64,000 bases of DNA from Chitinophaga pinensis. Its GTDB lineage: Bacteria > Bacteroidota > Bacteroidia > UKL13-3. The DNA is taken from NCBI GenBank assembly GCA_945860865.1, contig CAMARW010000006.1, positions 1 through 64,000 of the forward strand, read 5' to 3'. The notes below the pieces were generated by a model that was given only the letters and a program-made list of their open reading frames with translations, had not been told where the DNA came from and ran no database searches. The position numbers and the translations under genes are program-made. Shown one piece after another: positions 49,986 through 59,847 of the stretch; position 1 is the first letter of the stretch, and every line of letters starts with the position of its first letter.

Positions 49986-52673
49986 ATGAAAAGATTTGCC
50001 TTAATACTGTTGCTTGTTTTTTTCATTCACCGCTCTTTTTCACAATCCATTAAAATTAATGTGCCCGAAACTGATGGCGAGATTAAAGCTATGGTTACCA
50101 CTGGAGACACTTTAATTTTTGGAGGCTTTTTTAGTCGGGTTTATACTCCAGAAAATAGTAGCGCCTATTTTGGAATTCTTAATAGCAAATCAGGAGTCTT
50201 ATTACCAAATATAGCCCGGCCTAATAATCGTGTAGATTACATTTTACCCGATGGTAGTGGAGGCTATTTTATTTGTGGCATTTTTACAAAGGTTGGAGAC
50301 TCAATAAGGCATGGAATAGCACATATAGATTCAAATGGGGCTGTAAGCTCAGGACTATCTTCTATTAAATTTGAAACTAATTCAAATAACGGCTTTAATG
50401 GAATGAGGTTGATGGGCGATACATTATTTGTATATGGTAAGTTTACTCGCGTAAATAATGTTCTTCAAAAGTATATTGTGGCTATTAATGTTTCCTCTAA
50501 TAGCACAATTCACTGGAATCCTGATCCTAATGAAATTGTTACGGCTGTTGAAATTGTTGGAAATGAGGTTTTCTTGGCTGGAAAATTTAATAAAATTGGC
50601 TCAGTTACTAGGAATTTGCTTGCATCTGTAAATTTGAACGATACCGGAAGTGTTACAAGTTGGAATCCTAATTGCACAGGAGGCATTCCTTATGTTTTAA
50701 AGAGTGATGGGAGGAAGTTATTTGTTGGAGGAAGTTTTACCTCCTTTGGAGGAATAACCAGAAGATGTTTAGCCTCTTTTAATTTGTTGGATTCAAATAA
50801 ACTCACTAGTTGGAACCCAGATGCTAATGGAGAAATAGTTTCAGGTGTGTATTGCATTGATTTTGAAAAAAATAACGTAAGCAATAAAATCTATGTAGGG
50901 GGCAATTTTAAAGGAGTTGGAGGCTATTTACGCAACAATATAGCCTGTTTAGATTCAAACGGAATTGCAACTTCTTGGAATCCTAATTCGAACAGAGAAA
51001 TTATAACAATCAATTTATTTGAAAACCAAATTTATGTATTGGGAGGATTTTCAACTATTGGTGGAAAAAATATAAGTAAACTTGCAATAATAGATAAAGA
51101 TAATGCCTCTGCTTTAAATTTTGTTTTACCTTATTTCCCAGAAACAGTAGGCAATCCTATTTCAACAATTTATGTTGGGGCTAATGGTATTTATATAGGA
51201 GGTAAGTTTGAAAAAATGGGAGGTAAAGTATATTCTGGAATAGCAGCGTATAATTTTACTACTGAAAAATTAATTGAAAATTGGATTCCAGATAAAATTT
51301 ATGCGCAAGCGGGAGGTATTGCCATTGCTGGTGATAAGGTAGTTGTTGCTGGAGGCAGGGTTGATCAATTAAATTTAGCAACAGGAAAACGAATCCCAAT
51401 CCCTAATGGTGGTATATTTAGTGCTAATCCTGGTGAAGTTAAAGGCCTTATAATTAAGGATGATATTGCTTATATATATGGAAGCTTTGAAAAAAATCTT
51501 GGATTAGGTAAAGTTATTAAATATTTATGTGCTGTAAATTTAAAAAGTGGATTTCTTCATCCCTTTAATATTGAAATTGTTGGCTCATCTGTTAATTCTG
51601 CTCAACTTGTTGGAAATGAATTATACTTTGGTGGTATGTTTATTGGGGTAAATGGAATGGTACGAAACAACCTTGCTAGTATTAATATTTTAGACCAAAC
51701 AGTTACCACATGGAATCCAAATATCAAAGGTTCTGTTAATAGTCTGTGTGTTGTAGATAGCAATATATTTATTGGTGGAAACTTTGATAAGGTAAGCGAT
51801 CAATCAAGAAAAAATATAGCACTTTTAAAAAGATTTGGCAATGGAGAATTACTTCCTTGGAATCCGGTATGTGAGGGCACTGTTTCATGCATTTACAATA
51901 CAAATAAATCAATCTTAATTTCCGGTAATTTTAATTCAATAGGCGGAAAACCAAGAAATGGAATTGCCATTCTGAATACCGATTTTGATTCTGCAATAGT
52001 TAATCCGTTTTTTTCATCTCAGCTAGATTATAGGTCAAATAATGTAAATACAGTATTAATGAAAAATAATATTGTTTATGCAGGTGGTACTTTTGCTTAT
52101 AATAGAGCTTATCTAGCAGGCATTAATGTTAACGATACTCTTGGCAAGCTTACTCTTGATAAAAACATAGTAGAATCCAATTATAAAGGGGATACTTCCT
52201 ACATACAAGTTTTTTCTGATACGAATTGGACTGTAACTAATTTTATTGATTCTTGGCTTTCTGTTTTACCAGACTCGGGCTTTGGAAATGCTAAACTAAC
52301 TATTGTAACAGCACCCAATATGAATCAAATTAATAGAGATGCTTTAGTTGAGGTTTCTACTGGAAGCATTACTAAATCAGTACTTATTGCACAAAAAACT
52401 TTTCCTACCGCACTAAATTCAGTACTCAATAAAGACAAGCAAATAAATATCTATCCAAATCCTACAACAGGAATTATAACTATTGATTTTGATTCGGATG
52501 CGAGTCAAAAGACGATTGAAGTATTCGACTTACTAGGAAATTTGATTGCTGAAATGGAAACCACCGAAAATAAATATTCTTTTAATTTTTCACCTAATCA
52601 AAAGGGAATTTACATAATCAAAGTAAAAATTAAAGACCAAAACTTTGTTCGCAAAATAATAATAGAAAACTAG
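49986..52673 (+). CDS. Secreted repeat protein with BACON domain and T9SS tail
   Basis: This 895-aa protein starts at the ATG at 49986 (signal peptide to SFSQ); a TTG at 49977 is less likely. Most of the protein is made of about a dozen beta-propeller-like repeats with the recurring pattern YVGGxFxxxGGxxRxxIAxLN ... TSWNPN, like delta-60 type repeats. A BACON domain follows (about 745-805, SDTNWTVTNF ... VSTGSITKSVLIAQ), and then a T9SS sorting domain (INIYPNPTTGIITIDF ... GIYIIKVKI). It is probably exported to the cell surface; the ligand is unknown. Confidence 0.87.
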   Translation: MKRFALILLLVFFIHRSFSQSIKINVPETDGEIKAMVTTGDTLIFGGFFSRVYTPENSSAYFGILNSKSGVLLPNIARPNNRVDYILPDGSGGYFICGIFTKVGDSIRHGIAHIDSNGAVSSGLSSIKFETNSNNGFNGMRLMGDTLFVYGKFTRVNNVLQKYIVAINVSSNSTIHWNPDPNEIVTAVEIVGNEVFLAGKFNKIGSVTRNLLASVNLNDTGSVTSWNPNCTGGIPYVLKSDGRKLFVGGSFTSFGGITRRCLASFNLLDSNKLTSWNPDANGEIVSGVYCIDFEKNNVSNKIYVGGNFKGVGGYLRNNIACLDSNGIATSWNPNSNREIITINLFENQIYVLGGFSTIGGKNISKLAIIDKDNASALNFVLPYFPETVGNPISTIYVGANGIYIGGKFEKMGGKVYSGIAAYNFTTEKLIENWIPDKIYAQAGGIAIAGDKVVVAGGRVDQLNLATGKRIPIPNGGIFSANPGEVKGLIIKDDIAYIYGSFEKNLGLGKVIKYLCAVNLKSGFLHPFNIEIVGSSVNSAQLVGNELYFGGMFIGVNGMVRNNLASINILDQTVTTWNPNIKGSVNSLCVVDSNIFIGGNFDKVSDQSRKNIALLKRFGNGELLPWNPVCEGTVSCIYNTNKSILISGNFNSIGGKPRNGIAILNTDFDSAIVNPFFSSQLDYRSNNVNTVLMKNNIVYAGGTFAYNRAYLAGINVNDTLGKLTLDKNIVESNYKGDTSYIQVFSDTNWTVTNFIDSWLSVLPDSGFGNAKLTIVTAPNMNQINRDALVEVSTGSITKSVLIAQKTFPTALNSVLNKDKQINIYPNPTTGIITIDFDSDASQKTIEVFDLLGNLIAEMETTENKYSFNFSPNQKGIYIIKVKIKDQNFVRKIIIEN

Positions 52674-52697
52674 ACTTTAATCTTTGGTCCTTCGTGC

Positions 52698-54668
52698 TTA
52701 GAATTTAGAATTTCTATTCCCAATCTCTCTAATAGATTTCATTACAATCAATAAATCTTTTTCTACCGAGTAATCTTTGGCATATAAAAAGTTGAGTTTT
52801 TGTATGGTTACTGGGTTGTGACTTTTACTGCGTTGCGCATCTGTTGTGCTTACCACGCCCGTTTTAATTTTGGGTAACAGTTTTATGTTATCTGCATGGG
52901 CATAACCAACCCAAGTTTTTTGTCCGGCCAATACCTCAAAAATATTAGGCAGAAAGTTCTTAGGATTTCTAATAAACGGAAATAAAATAGGCGAAAGTAA
53001 TATTAGCAAAATGCTGGCAATTACATCAAATACGCGTTTTTTCTGCTGTTCAAAGGCTTTGGCCAATTGCAGGTTTATCTCTATGGTATAAAAATCTCCA
53101 GGCGTATTTTTGTTGTTGCTGCCAATAATAAACAAGCTCTCTTCGGGCACAATTTTATACAATATATCCTGGTGACTATTACTTCCCATCCACTCAATTA
53201 TTTGAGAGGCTGCTAAGTCTTTACTACAAAAAATAATTTCCTCTACACCAAAAAATTCTACCAATTCTTTTAATTCATTAACTTCACCTAAATAATGGTT
53301 ATCGTCTTTATTGGGTTCAACCGAAACATAACCCAAATAGTCACTTTTAGATTTAGATTTTATGAGCAGGTCTTGCACCCTTTCAACCTCCAATTTGTTG
53401 CCCACAATAATCGTTTTTAGGTGGCTACCCATGGTTAAACTCCAGCGTTTGTATTTGGCATAATACAAGAGCACACGAATTAAGAAAGCGCCAACTACAG
53501 CTGCAAATGCACCCAATACAATAATGGCTCTAGAAAAACGATAATCTTCATCAATAAACGCATAAAAAACCGCAATAGCTAAGGTGCCAAAAGCAATGCC
53601 TTTAGCTACACTTAAAAATGTTTTTCGTTTGTTATAAGAGCCTGCTAAAAGTAAACCTGTTAACCAAAGCAGCGTATACACTAAGCTATTGGTATACACA
53701 ATATGTATGGGGTAGGCTAAAGGGGTATCGTACTTTAGGTTCGACCAAAAACCAACCAGTAATGCCAAGGAAGAAAATATAACCGAAAAATCTAGGATTG
53801 GAATAAACACTTTAGAGGCAAACCTACTTACAATAGCGGCAAATGCTCTCAAGTAGATAGCTATGTGTATAAGTGCACTGAAGTTTCTGGCGTGTTTTTT
53901 AGAGTAATGTTTTTGGGCAAAAATGACCATGGCACGGTAAAAGGTAAATACAAAATTTACACTCGTTTTTTTGGTGCTTTCGCCCTTGTAATGAATAATT
54001 GTAGTATGCGGGTAGTAATAGTTTTTAAAGCCTGCTTTGTTTATGCAATAGCTCAAATCTATATCTTCGCCGTACATAAAATAATCTTCATCTAGCAGTC
54101 CAATTTCTTTTAAAACATCGTGCCTTATCATCATAAAAGCACCTGCCAAAACATCTACTTCATGTATTTCCTCTTTATCTAAAAACCCCAAATGATATTT
54201 GCCAAACTTTTTAGATTTTGGGAACAGGGCAGCTAAGCCGCTTAATTTATAAAATGCTACTTCTGGGGTAGGTAAACCTCTTTTAGATTCGGGTAAAAAC
54301 TTGCCCGAACCATCAATCATTTTTACGCCAACGGCTCCCGCATCTGGGGTGCTATCCATAAACTGAATGAGTTTACTAAAGCAGTCTTCCTCAATTACCG
54401 TATCTGGATTTAGCAATAAAACATACTTTCCTTTTGCAGCTCTAATGGCCTGGTTATTGGCTTTGGCAAAGCCAACATTGTCTTTATTTTCTATGATTTT
54501 TACTTCCGGAAACAGCTTGCGCACCATATCGCAGCTGCCGTCTAATGAGTGGTTATCCACCACAAAAACTTCCGCTTGCAAGTTTACACAAGCCCTTCTT
54601 ACGGCATGTAAGGCCTGCTCTAAGAAATACTTAACATTGTAGTTTACAATTACGACCGAAAGTTGCAT
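52698..54668 (-). CDS. GT2 glycosyltransferase fused to degenerate sugar-phosphate transferase
   Basis: This 656-aa protein has an N-terminal GT2 domain (about 1-260) of rhamnosyltransferase type (VVIVNYNVKYFLEQAL, FVVDNHSLDGS, NPDTVIEEDC, YGEDIDLSYC). Four or five membrane helices follow (about 265-420), then a CoA_binding_3-like Rossmann domain (TIIVGNKLEVERVQDLL) and KKRVFDVIASILLILLSPIL, the opening helix of WbaP/PglC-type transferases. The catalytic part after this helix is very short, with none of the usual conserved acidic/Lys residues visible. So the GT2 half should act on cell-surface glycans, while the other half looks like an inactive relic or membrane scaffold. Confidence 0.85.
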   Translation of the reverse strand: MQLSVVIVNYNVKYFLEQALHAVRRACVNLQAEVFVVDNHSLDGSCDMVRKLFPEVKIIENKDNVGFAKANNQAIRAAKGKYVLLLNPDTVIEEDCFSKLIQFMDSTPDAGAVGVKMIDGSGKFLPESKRGLPTPEVAFYKLSGLAALFPKSKKFGKYHLGFLDKEEIHEVDVLAGAFMMIRHDVLKEIGLLDEDYFMYGEDIDLSYCINKAGFKNYYYPHTTIIHYKGESTKKTSVNFVFTFYRAMVIFAQKHYSKKHARNFSALIHIAIYLRAFAAIVSRFASKVFIPILDFSVIFSSLALLVGFWSNLKYDTPLAYPIHIVYTNSLVYTLLWLTGLLLAGSYNKRKTFLSVAKGIAFGTLAIAVFYAFIDEDYRFSRAIIVLGAFAAVVGAFLIRVLLYYAKYKRWSLTMGSHLKTIIVGNKLEVERVQDLLIKSKSKSDYLGYVSVEPNKDDNHYLGEVNELKELVEFFGVEEIIFCSKDLAASQIIEWMGSNSHQDILYKIVPEESLFIIGSNNKNTPGDFYTIEINLQLAKAFEQQKKRVFDVIASILLILLSPILFPFIRNPKNFLPNIFEVLAGQKTWVGYAHADNIKLLPKIKTGVVSTTDAQRSKSHNPVTIQKLNFLYAKDYSVEKDLLIVMKSIREIGNRNSKF

Positions 54669-54727
54669 ATCTTTAAGGGAACGAATATAAGTGATTAAAA
54701 ATTGTTTTCATCCCGTTTTTAAGTTTG

Positions 54728-54735
54728 TATATTTG
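54728..54735 (+). promoter_or_regulatory. Likely -7 box TATATTTG
   Basis: This is an exact TAnnTTTG match ending 5 nt before the ATG at 54741. A partial -33 box (TTG at 54702-54704) is 23 nt upstream. If real, the message is almost leaderless. Confidence 0.4.
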
Positions 54736-54740
54736 GTTCA

Positions 54741-55862
54741 ATGAAAGTAAAGCTCCTTTTCTGGTTCGGTTTGAACCTAATTCTTTTGGTTCAAACGAAG
54801 GCTCAATTGCCCAATGAGGTTTTATCTGATTCTACCGATTGGGTTCAGCCCATAAATAAACCTTTTAACTTTAGCCTAAATAATACCAATTACATGCGTA
54901 ATACCGAGTATTTTAACCGCATAGAAGAAGGCAGAACTTTGTTTGGCTACCAATTGCATCCCCGCATTTCGTACCGCGCACACCCGGCCATAAAGTTAGA
55001 AACGGGTGTTTGGCTCCGACATGATTTTGGTGGAAATAATCCGTTTACCACCGCTTTACCCACCTTCTCTTTGCGGGCTAAAGGCAACTATTCAGAACTT
55101 ATTTTTGGTACACTCGATGGCGCTTTAAGTCATGCCTTGCTTGAACCTATGCTCGATATAAACGCCGTAATTACCCAACGCATAGAAAATGGGTTTCAGT
55201 TTAAGTTTAAGCGCGGTGCTTTAAAAGCCGATAATTGGATTAATTGGCAAAATTATATTGAGCCGGGTGCTTATGATAAAGAGCGTTTTACGGCTGGTAT
55301 AAATTGGAATTTGCGCCTGTTCGAAAATGCCCAAGCGCGCTTAGAAGGCTATTACATGGCAACTGTTTTTCACCAAGGTGGACAAATAGATTTGGATACT
55401 TTGCAGCCTTTTTTGATGATGGTAAATGATGCGGTTGGGGTAAAATACCAGCGTAAATTGAGTCAAGATGTGCATTGGTTTGTGGATGCCAATGTGCTCA
55501 GATATATTGAAACAAGCGATAGTAAATTATATCCAGAAAAGCAGGGCTTGGGCTATTATGCAAACTTGGGTTTTGCCAATAAGGGCTTTCATATTATGAT
55601 GAGTTACTGGCAAGGTAATCATTTTATTTCGCCCGGTGGCACGCAAATTTACCAAAGTAGGAGCAGCATAGATGCCGCCAATTATGAGCGCAATAGGCAA
55701 TTACTCTTTATCCGATTTATCTATAACAAAGCCCTGTATCAATCGCCTGTAATGGCATCGGCTCGTTTTGAACCTATTTATGATTTAAATAATGGAGTTT
55801 TCGATTTTAGCTTTAGTTTGTACTTGAGTTACCGCGTTAGTTATGGGTTTGGAAAGAGATAA
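54741..55862 (+). CDS. Predicted outer-membrane beta-barrel protein
   Basis: This 373-aa protein has a signal peptide (1-21, QTKAQ). The rest shows alternating hydrophobic residues typical of beta-barrel strands, with aromatic belts (LEGYYMATVFHQGG, SYWQGNHFIS, FSLYLSYRVSYGFGKR) and a C-terminal strand near the end. No named family is recognised. It stands between the glycosyltransferase and the carotenoid genes, so its place suggests no clear pathway. Confidence 0.7.
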   Translation: MKVKLLFWFGLNLILLVQTKAQLPNEVLSDSTDWVQPINKPFNFSLNNTNYMRNTEYFNRIEEGRTLFGYQLHPRISYRAHPAIKLETGVWLRHDFGGNNPFTTALPTFSLRAKGNYSELIFGTLDGALSHALLEPMLDINAVITQRIENGFQFKFKRGALKADNWINWQNYIEPGAYDKERFTAGINWNLRLFENAQARLEGYYMATVFHQGGQIDLDTLQPFLMMVNDAVGVKYQRKLSQDVHWFVDANVLRYIETSDSKLYPEKQGLGYYANLGFANKGFHIMMSYWQGNHFISPGGTQIYQSRSSIDAANYERNRQLLFIRFIYNKALYQSPVMASARFEPIYDLNNGVFDFSFSLYLSYRVSYGFGKR

Positions 55863-55891
55863 TTAGCTTAAACCACAAAAATTCATTAGCC

Positions 55892-57355
55892 TTATCCCAC
55901 CATTTCTGCTACAATCTTACCGCTGTTTAAACAAAGTGGAATACCACCACCGGGATGTACGCTGCCGCCACAAAAGTATAAGCCTTTAATTTGGCTGCTG
56001 TAGTTGGCATGACGTAAAAATGCGGCGTATCTATTGTTGCTGGCATTGCCGTACAAGGAGCCGCTAAAACTCGATGTTTTGCTTTCAATTAAGCGTGGAT
56101 CAAGTATAGACTCATTGGCTATTAAAGGCGCAATTTCGGTTCCTAGTAGCCTGCTTAATTTTTGTAAAACAGCTTCGCGCGCCTTGGCAATCCATTGGTC
56201 CCAATCCTGGCCCGTATTAGGCGGCACATTAATCATCACAAACCAATTTTCATGTCCTGCAGGCGCATCGTCTGTCTTGTATTTACTGCTTATGTTAAGG
56301 TAAATGGTTGGGTCGGCATAAAACTGCTTTGTTTTAAAAATATGCGAAAACTCTTCTTCATAATTGGCACTAAAAAAGATGTTGTGTAAGTCGAGTTCTT
56401 TAAAGGTTTTTTGTATGCCCCAATAAAAAATAATGGCAGAAGAAGATTTTTCCTGAACCAATAAATTTTCGGGTGGCGCCACATCTGGTAAGAGTTTGCG
56501 GTAAGTTGGGTTAATATCCATATTAGAGATTACGTGCGAAAAGGAGTAGCTTGCTTTTTCCGTTTCTATGCCGCTTACCACTTTATTGTGATGCAAAATG
56601 CGACTAACTTTCTCGTTAAAATGGAAGTTTACACCCAGTTTTTTAGCAGCTTTTACCAAGCTATCCGTAATTTGATGCATGCCATTTTTTGGAAAATACG
56701 TACCTATCCCCATTTCCAAATGTGGTATCATATTTAGCAAAGCCGGCGCTGCATAAGGGTTAGAGCCGTTGTAGGTAGCGTATCTATTAAAAAATTGCAC
56801 CAAATGCGGCTCTTGTAAATCTCTGCTATTTTGGGCATGCATGGTTTCAAATAAATTTAAGTGCGGAACGGCCGCCAAACCTTTAAGCGTTTTTTTCTGA
56901 AAATAAGTGCCCCATTTATGCAAACTCGATTCAACAAATAAGGGCGCAGTATTTTCGTATTTATATTTGGCTTTATCTAAGTAGTTTTCTAAAACTTTTG
57001 GTTCAACCCTTAATTTATTTTTAATTTCTTGAATAAATTTTGCTCTATCAGCCCAAGCAATAATGCGTGTGCCGTCTTCATAAAAATAATGGCAGCCCTG
57101 CTCCAATTTAATATATGGAAAATCGCTTTCGGGTATTTGGGCCAATTGCAATAAATCGAGTACCAATTGGGGCAAGGTAAATAAAGACGGACCCGCATCA
57201 AACCTATATTTGCCTTGGGTAAACTCGCTCAATTTACCCCCAGCATATGCATTGGCTTCAAAGATACTTACCTGGTTGCCCTTTGCAGCCAAACGTATAG
57301 CTACAGCTAAGCCAGCCATGCCTGAACCAATAACGGCTATTGTGTTTTTGCTCAT
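55892..57355 (-). CDS. crtD: Carotenoid desaturase of the CrtI/CrtD family
   Basis: This 487-aa FAD-dependent enzyme has an N-terminal dinucleotide motif (VIGSGMAGLAVAIRLAAKG ... FEANAYAGG) followed by FDAGPSLFTLP, and a C-terminal motif YFCGGSVHPGGGIPL typical of carotenoid desaturases. The GPSLFTLP segment is closest to CrtD-type 1-hydroxycarotenoid 3,4-desaturases, as opposed to GPSWYWMP of the phytoene desaturase encoded 2.5 kb away. It is divergent from the TonB receptor-crtI-crtB-idi group. The symbol is a likely call, not proven. Confidence 0.8.
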   Translation of the reverse strand: MSKNTIAVIGSGMAGLAVAIRLAAKGNQVSIFEANAYAGGKLSEFTQGKYRFDAGPSLFTLPQLVLDLLQLAQIPESDFPYIKLEQGCHYFYEDGTRIIAWADRAKFIQEIKNKLRVEPKVLENYLDKAKYKYENTAPLFVESSLHKWGTYFQKKTLKGLAAVPHLNLFETMHAQNSRDLQEPHLVQFFNRYATYNGSNPYAAPALLNMIPHLEMGIGTYFPKNGMHQITDSLVKAAKKLGVNFHFNEKVSRILHHNKVVSGIETEKASYSFSHVISNMDINPTYRKLLPDVAPPENLLVQEKSSSAIIFYWGIQKTFKELDLHNIFFSANYEEEFSHIFKTKQFYADPTIYLNISSKYKTDDAPAGHENWFVMINVPPNTGQDWDQWIAKAREAVLQKLSRLLGTEIAPLIANESILDPRLIESKTSSFSGSLYGNASNNRYAAFLRHANYSSQIKGLYFCGGSVHPGGGIPLCLNSGKIVAEMVG

Positions 57356-57423
57356 CTTATTTTTTTAGCAATTGTAAAACTTTATTTGTAATCAATCCTT
57401 TTTTAAACATAAACCCGTAAAAT

Positions 57424-59847
57424 ATGTTCTCCAAAGTTATTCAATTTTTAAGCTTAATAGGGCTTAGTTTTTTTAGTGTTTATTCTTTATCAGCTCAAAA
57501 TACTGGCAGTATTAGCGGAAAGGTACAAGATAAAAATACCCAAGAATTGCTCATTGGCGCTTCGGTTTTTTTAGAAGGAACCAATCTTGGAGCCCTTACC
57601 GATGCCGATGGTAGGTTTTCGTTAAAGGGCATTCCTCCAAAATCGTATAACCTCAAAATTCAATACGTAGGTTATGTTACCAAAACGGTTTTTAATATTG
57701 TAGTTACTACAGGAAATATTCAAACGTTTAATATTGATTTAGAACCAGAATCTAAAAGTTTAAACGAAGTAGTGGTAAAAACCAAAACCAAAAATTTTGG
57801 CAAAAAAACCGAAACGCCTTTGTCTATTCAAAATCTAACTGCCGAGGAAATAAAAAGTAATCCAGGTGGAAACTTTGATATCTCTCGGGTTATTCAAGCT
57901 TTGCCTGGCGTAGGAGGAAACACCGGTGGGGCATCCTTTAGAAACGATATCATTATTCGTGGGGGTGCGCCAAATGAAAACGTATTCTACCTAGATGGAA
58001 TCGAAATTCCGGTTATCAATCACTTCTCTACCCAGGGTAGTTCGGGCGGACCACAAGGGATACTAAATGTGAGTTTTATTCAAGATGTTACCTTGGCTAG
58101 CAGTAGTTTTAGCGCTGGAGTAGATAATGCCCTGAGTTCTGTATTTACCTTTAAACAAAAAGAAGGAAACAAAGAGCGTTTGCAAGGTAATTTGCGTTTA
58201 AGTGCCTCCGAATTTGCCCTTACATTTGATGGTCCACTCACTAAAAATACCACCTTTTTAGCCTCTGCCCGCCGCAGTTATCTGCAGTTTTTGTTTATGG
58301 CAATTGATTTACCTATCCGCCCAAATTATTGGGATTTTCAATTTAAAACCACTACTAAAATTAATGATAAAACTACTTTAACCACATTAGGTGTAGGTGC
58401 CATAGACGAATTTAGCTTTGCCATTCCTGAAGAATCTTCCCCAGAAAAGGAATATATTCTGAGAAATAGTCCAAACATTAACCAATGGAACTATACCGTT
58501 GGCGCTATTGTAAAGCGTAGAATTAGCAATGGCGTTATGAATATTTCTGCTAGTAGAAATATGTTCAACAACCGCCTAGACCGCTGGAGAGAAGGCAAAA
58601 CAAACAACGAAGAATTTAGGGCTTTTAAGTTGAACTCGCAAGAAATAGAAAACAAATTTAGAATGGATGTAAGCAAATATATTGGCACATGGAAATACGC
58701 CTATGGCGGAATGTTCCAATATGTTAAATACAATAATTATACTTTCAATAAAATTAGTGTTCAGCCCTTAATAAGTTTTGAATATGCCTCTGCCATAGAG
58801 TTTTTTAAAGGCGGATTATTTGGCGAAGTAAGCAACCGTTTTTTAGATGGCAGGCTGAACCTAAACTTGGGTTTGCGCAGCGATGTAAATACGTTTACCA
58901 ATACCGGTTTAAATCCGCTTAGAACCCTATCCCCGAGAGTTTCTGCTAGCTATGCCCTAACAGATAAATGGTCGTTAAACGGAACCATAGGCAGGTACTA
59001 CAAAACACCTATTTATACCTTGTTAGGATTTAGAGACAATGCGGGTAATTTTGTAAACAAAAACAACGAATACATTGGCACAGACCATTACGTGGCGGGT
59101 ATAGAATATTTGCCTGCTGCTGCCACACGCATAACATTCGAAACCTTTTACAAGAACTATTTTAACTATCCTATTTCGCTAACTAATGATGGCATTTCTT
59201 TGGCCAACCAAGGTGCAGATTTTAACGTGTTAGGAAACGAAGCGGTAGTATCAAGCGGTAGCGGTCGCTCTTACGGATTTGAGGTATTTTTTCAACAAAA
59301 GTTAACCAAAAATTTATTTGCTACTTTATCGTACACTTGGTTTATGAGCGAGTTTAGCGGTGCCAATAATGTATTGATACCAAGCGCCTGGGATACCCGT
59401 CATTTGTTATCTGCCATCTTTGGTTATAAGTTTAAAAAGGGTTGGGAAGTGGGCTTAAAATACCGCTATGCAGGTGGCTCGCCTTATACACCTTATGATA
59501 TGGAAGCTTCACGCGCCAGTTACCTAACCACAGGTTCTGGAAAATTAGATTTTACTCAACTAAATTCTCGCAGATTAACTTCATTCCAACAATTCGATAT
59601 TCGCATCGATAAAAAAATTAACCTAAAACGCACCACGCTCGATATTTTTATTGATGTTACCAATGCAGGCTTATATACTTCGCAAGGTGTTCCAAATTAC
59701 ACATTTGAGCGCACCGCCGATAATGCAGATTGGAAATCTACCGATGGCAATCCAGTTAATCCCAATGGTTCTAACGCCACGCCACTATTATTAGAAAATA
59801 TAAATAACACAGTTATACCTACCTTTGGATTTATTTTAGAATTTTAA
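57424..59847 (+). CDS. TonB-dependent receptor
   Basis: This 807-aa outer-membrane protein has a signal peptide (1-24, LSAQ), a carboxypeptidase-regulatory-like domain (about 27-110), a TonB plug (about 125-235) and a barrel to the end (VIPTFGFILEF). It lacks the SusC insert, so it is a smaller importer type, perhaps for siderophores, peptides or other ligands. Its stop overlaps the crtI start by one base (TAATG), so the receptor is the first gene of a carotenoid operon, which is unusual. Its ligand is unknown. Confidence 0.9.
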   Translation: MFSKVIQFLSLIGLSFFSVYSLSAQNTGSISGKVQDKNTQELLIGASVFLEGTNLGALTDADGRFSLKGIPPKSYNLKIQYVGYVTKTVFNIVVTTGNIQTFNIDLEPESKSLNEVVVKTKTKNFGKKTETPLSIQNLTAEEIKSNPGGNFDISRVIQALPGVGGNTGGASFRNDIIIRGGAPNENVFYLDGIEIPVINHFSTQGSSGGPQGILNVSFIQDVTLASSSFSAGVDNALSSVFTFKQKEGNKERLQGNLRLSASEFALTFDGPLTKNTTFLASARRSYLQFLFMAIDLPIRPNYWDFQFKTTTKINDKTTLTTLGVGAIDEFSFAIPEESSPEKEYILRNSPNINQWNYTVGAIVKRRISNGVMNISASRNMFNNRLDRWREGKTNNEEFRAFKLNSQEIENKFRMDVSKYIGTWKYAYGGMFQYVKYNNYTFNKISVQPLISFEYASAIEFFKGGLFGEVSNRFLDGRLNLNLGLRSDVNTFTNTGLNPLRTLSPRVSASYALTDKWSLNGTIGRYYKTPIYTLLGFRDNAGNFVNKNNEYIGTDHYVAGIEYLPAAATRITFETFYKNYFNYPISLTNDGISLANQGADFNVLGNEAVVSSGSGRSYGFEVFFQQKLTKNLFATLSYTWFMSEFSGANNVLIPSAWDTRHLLSAIFGYKFKKGWEVGLKYRYAGGSPYTPYDMEASRASYLTTGSGKLDFTQLNSRRLTSFQQFDIRIDKKINLKRTTLDIFIDVTNAGLYTSQGVPNYTFERTADNADWKSTDGNPVNPNGSNATPLLLENINNTVIPTFGFILEF

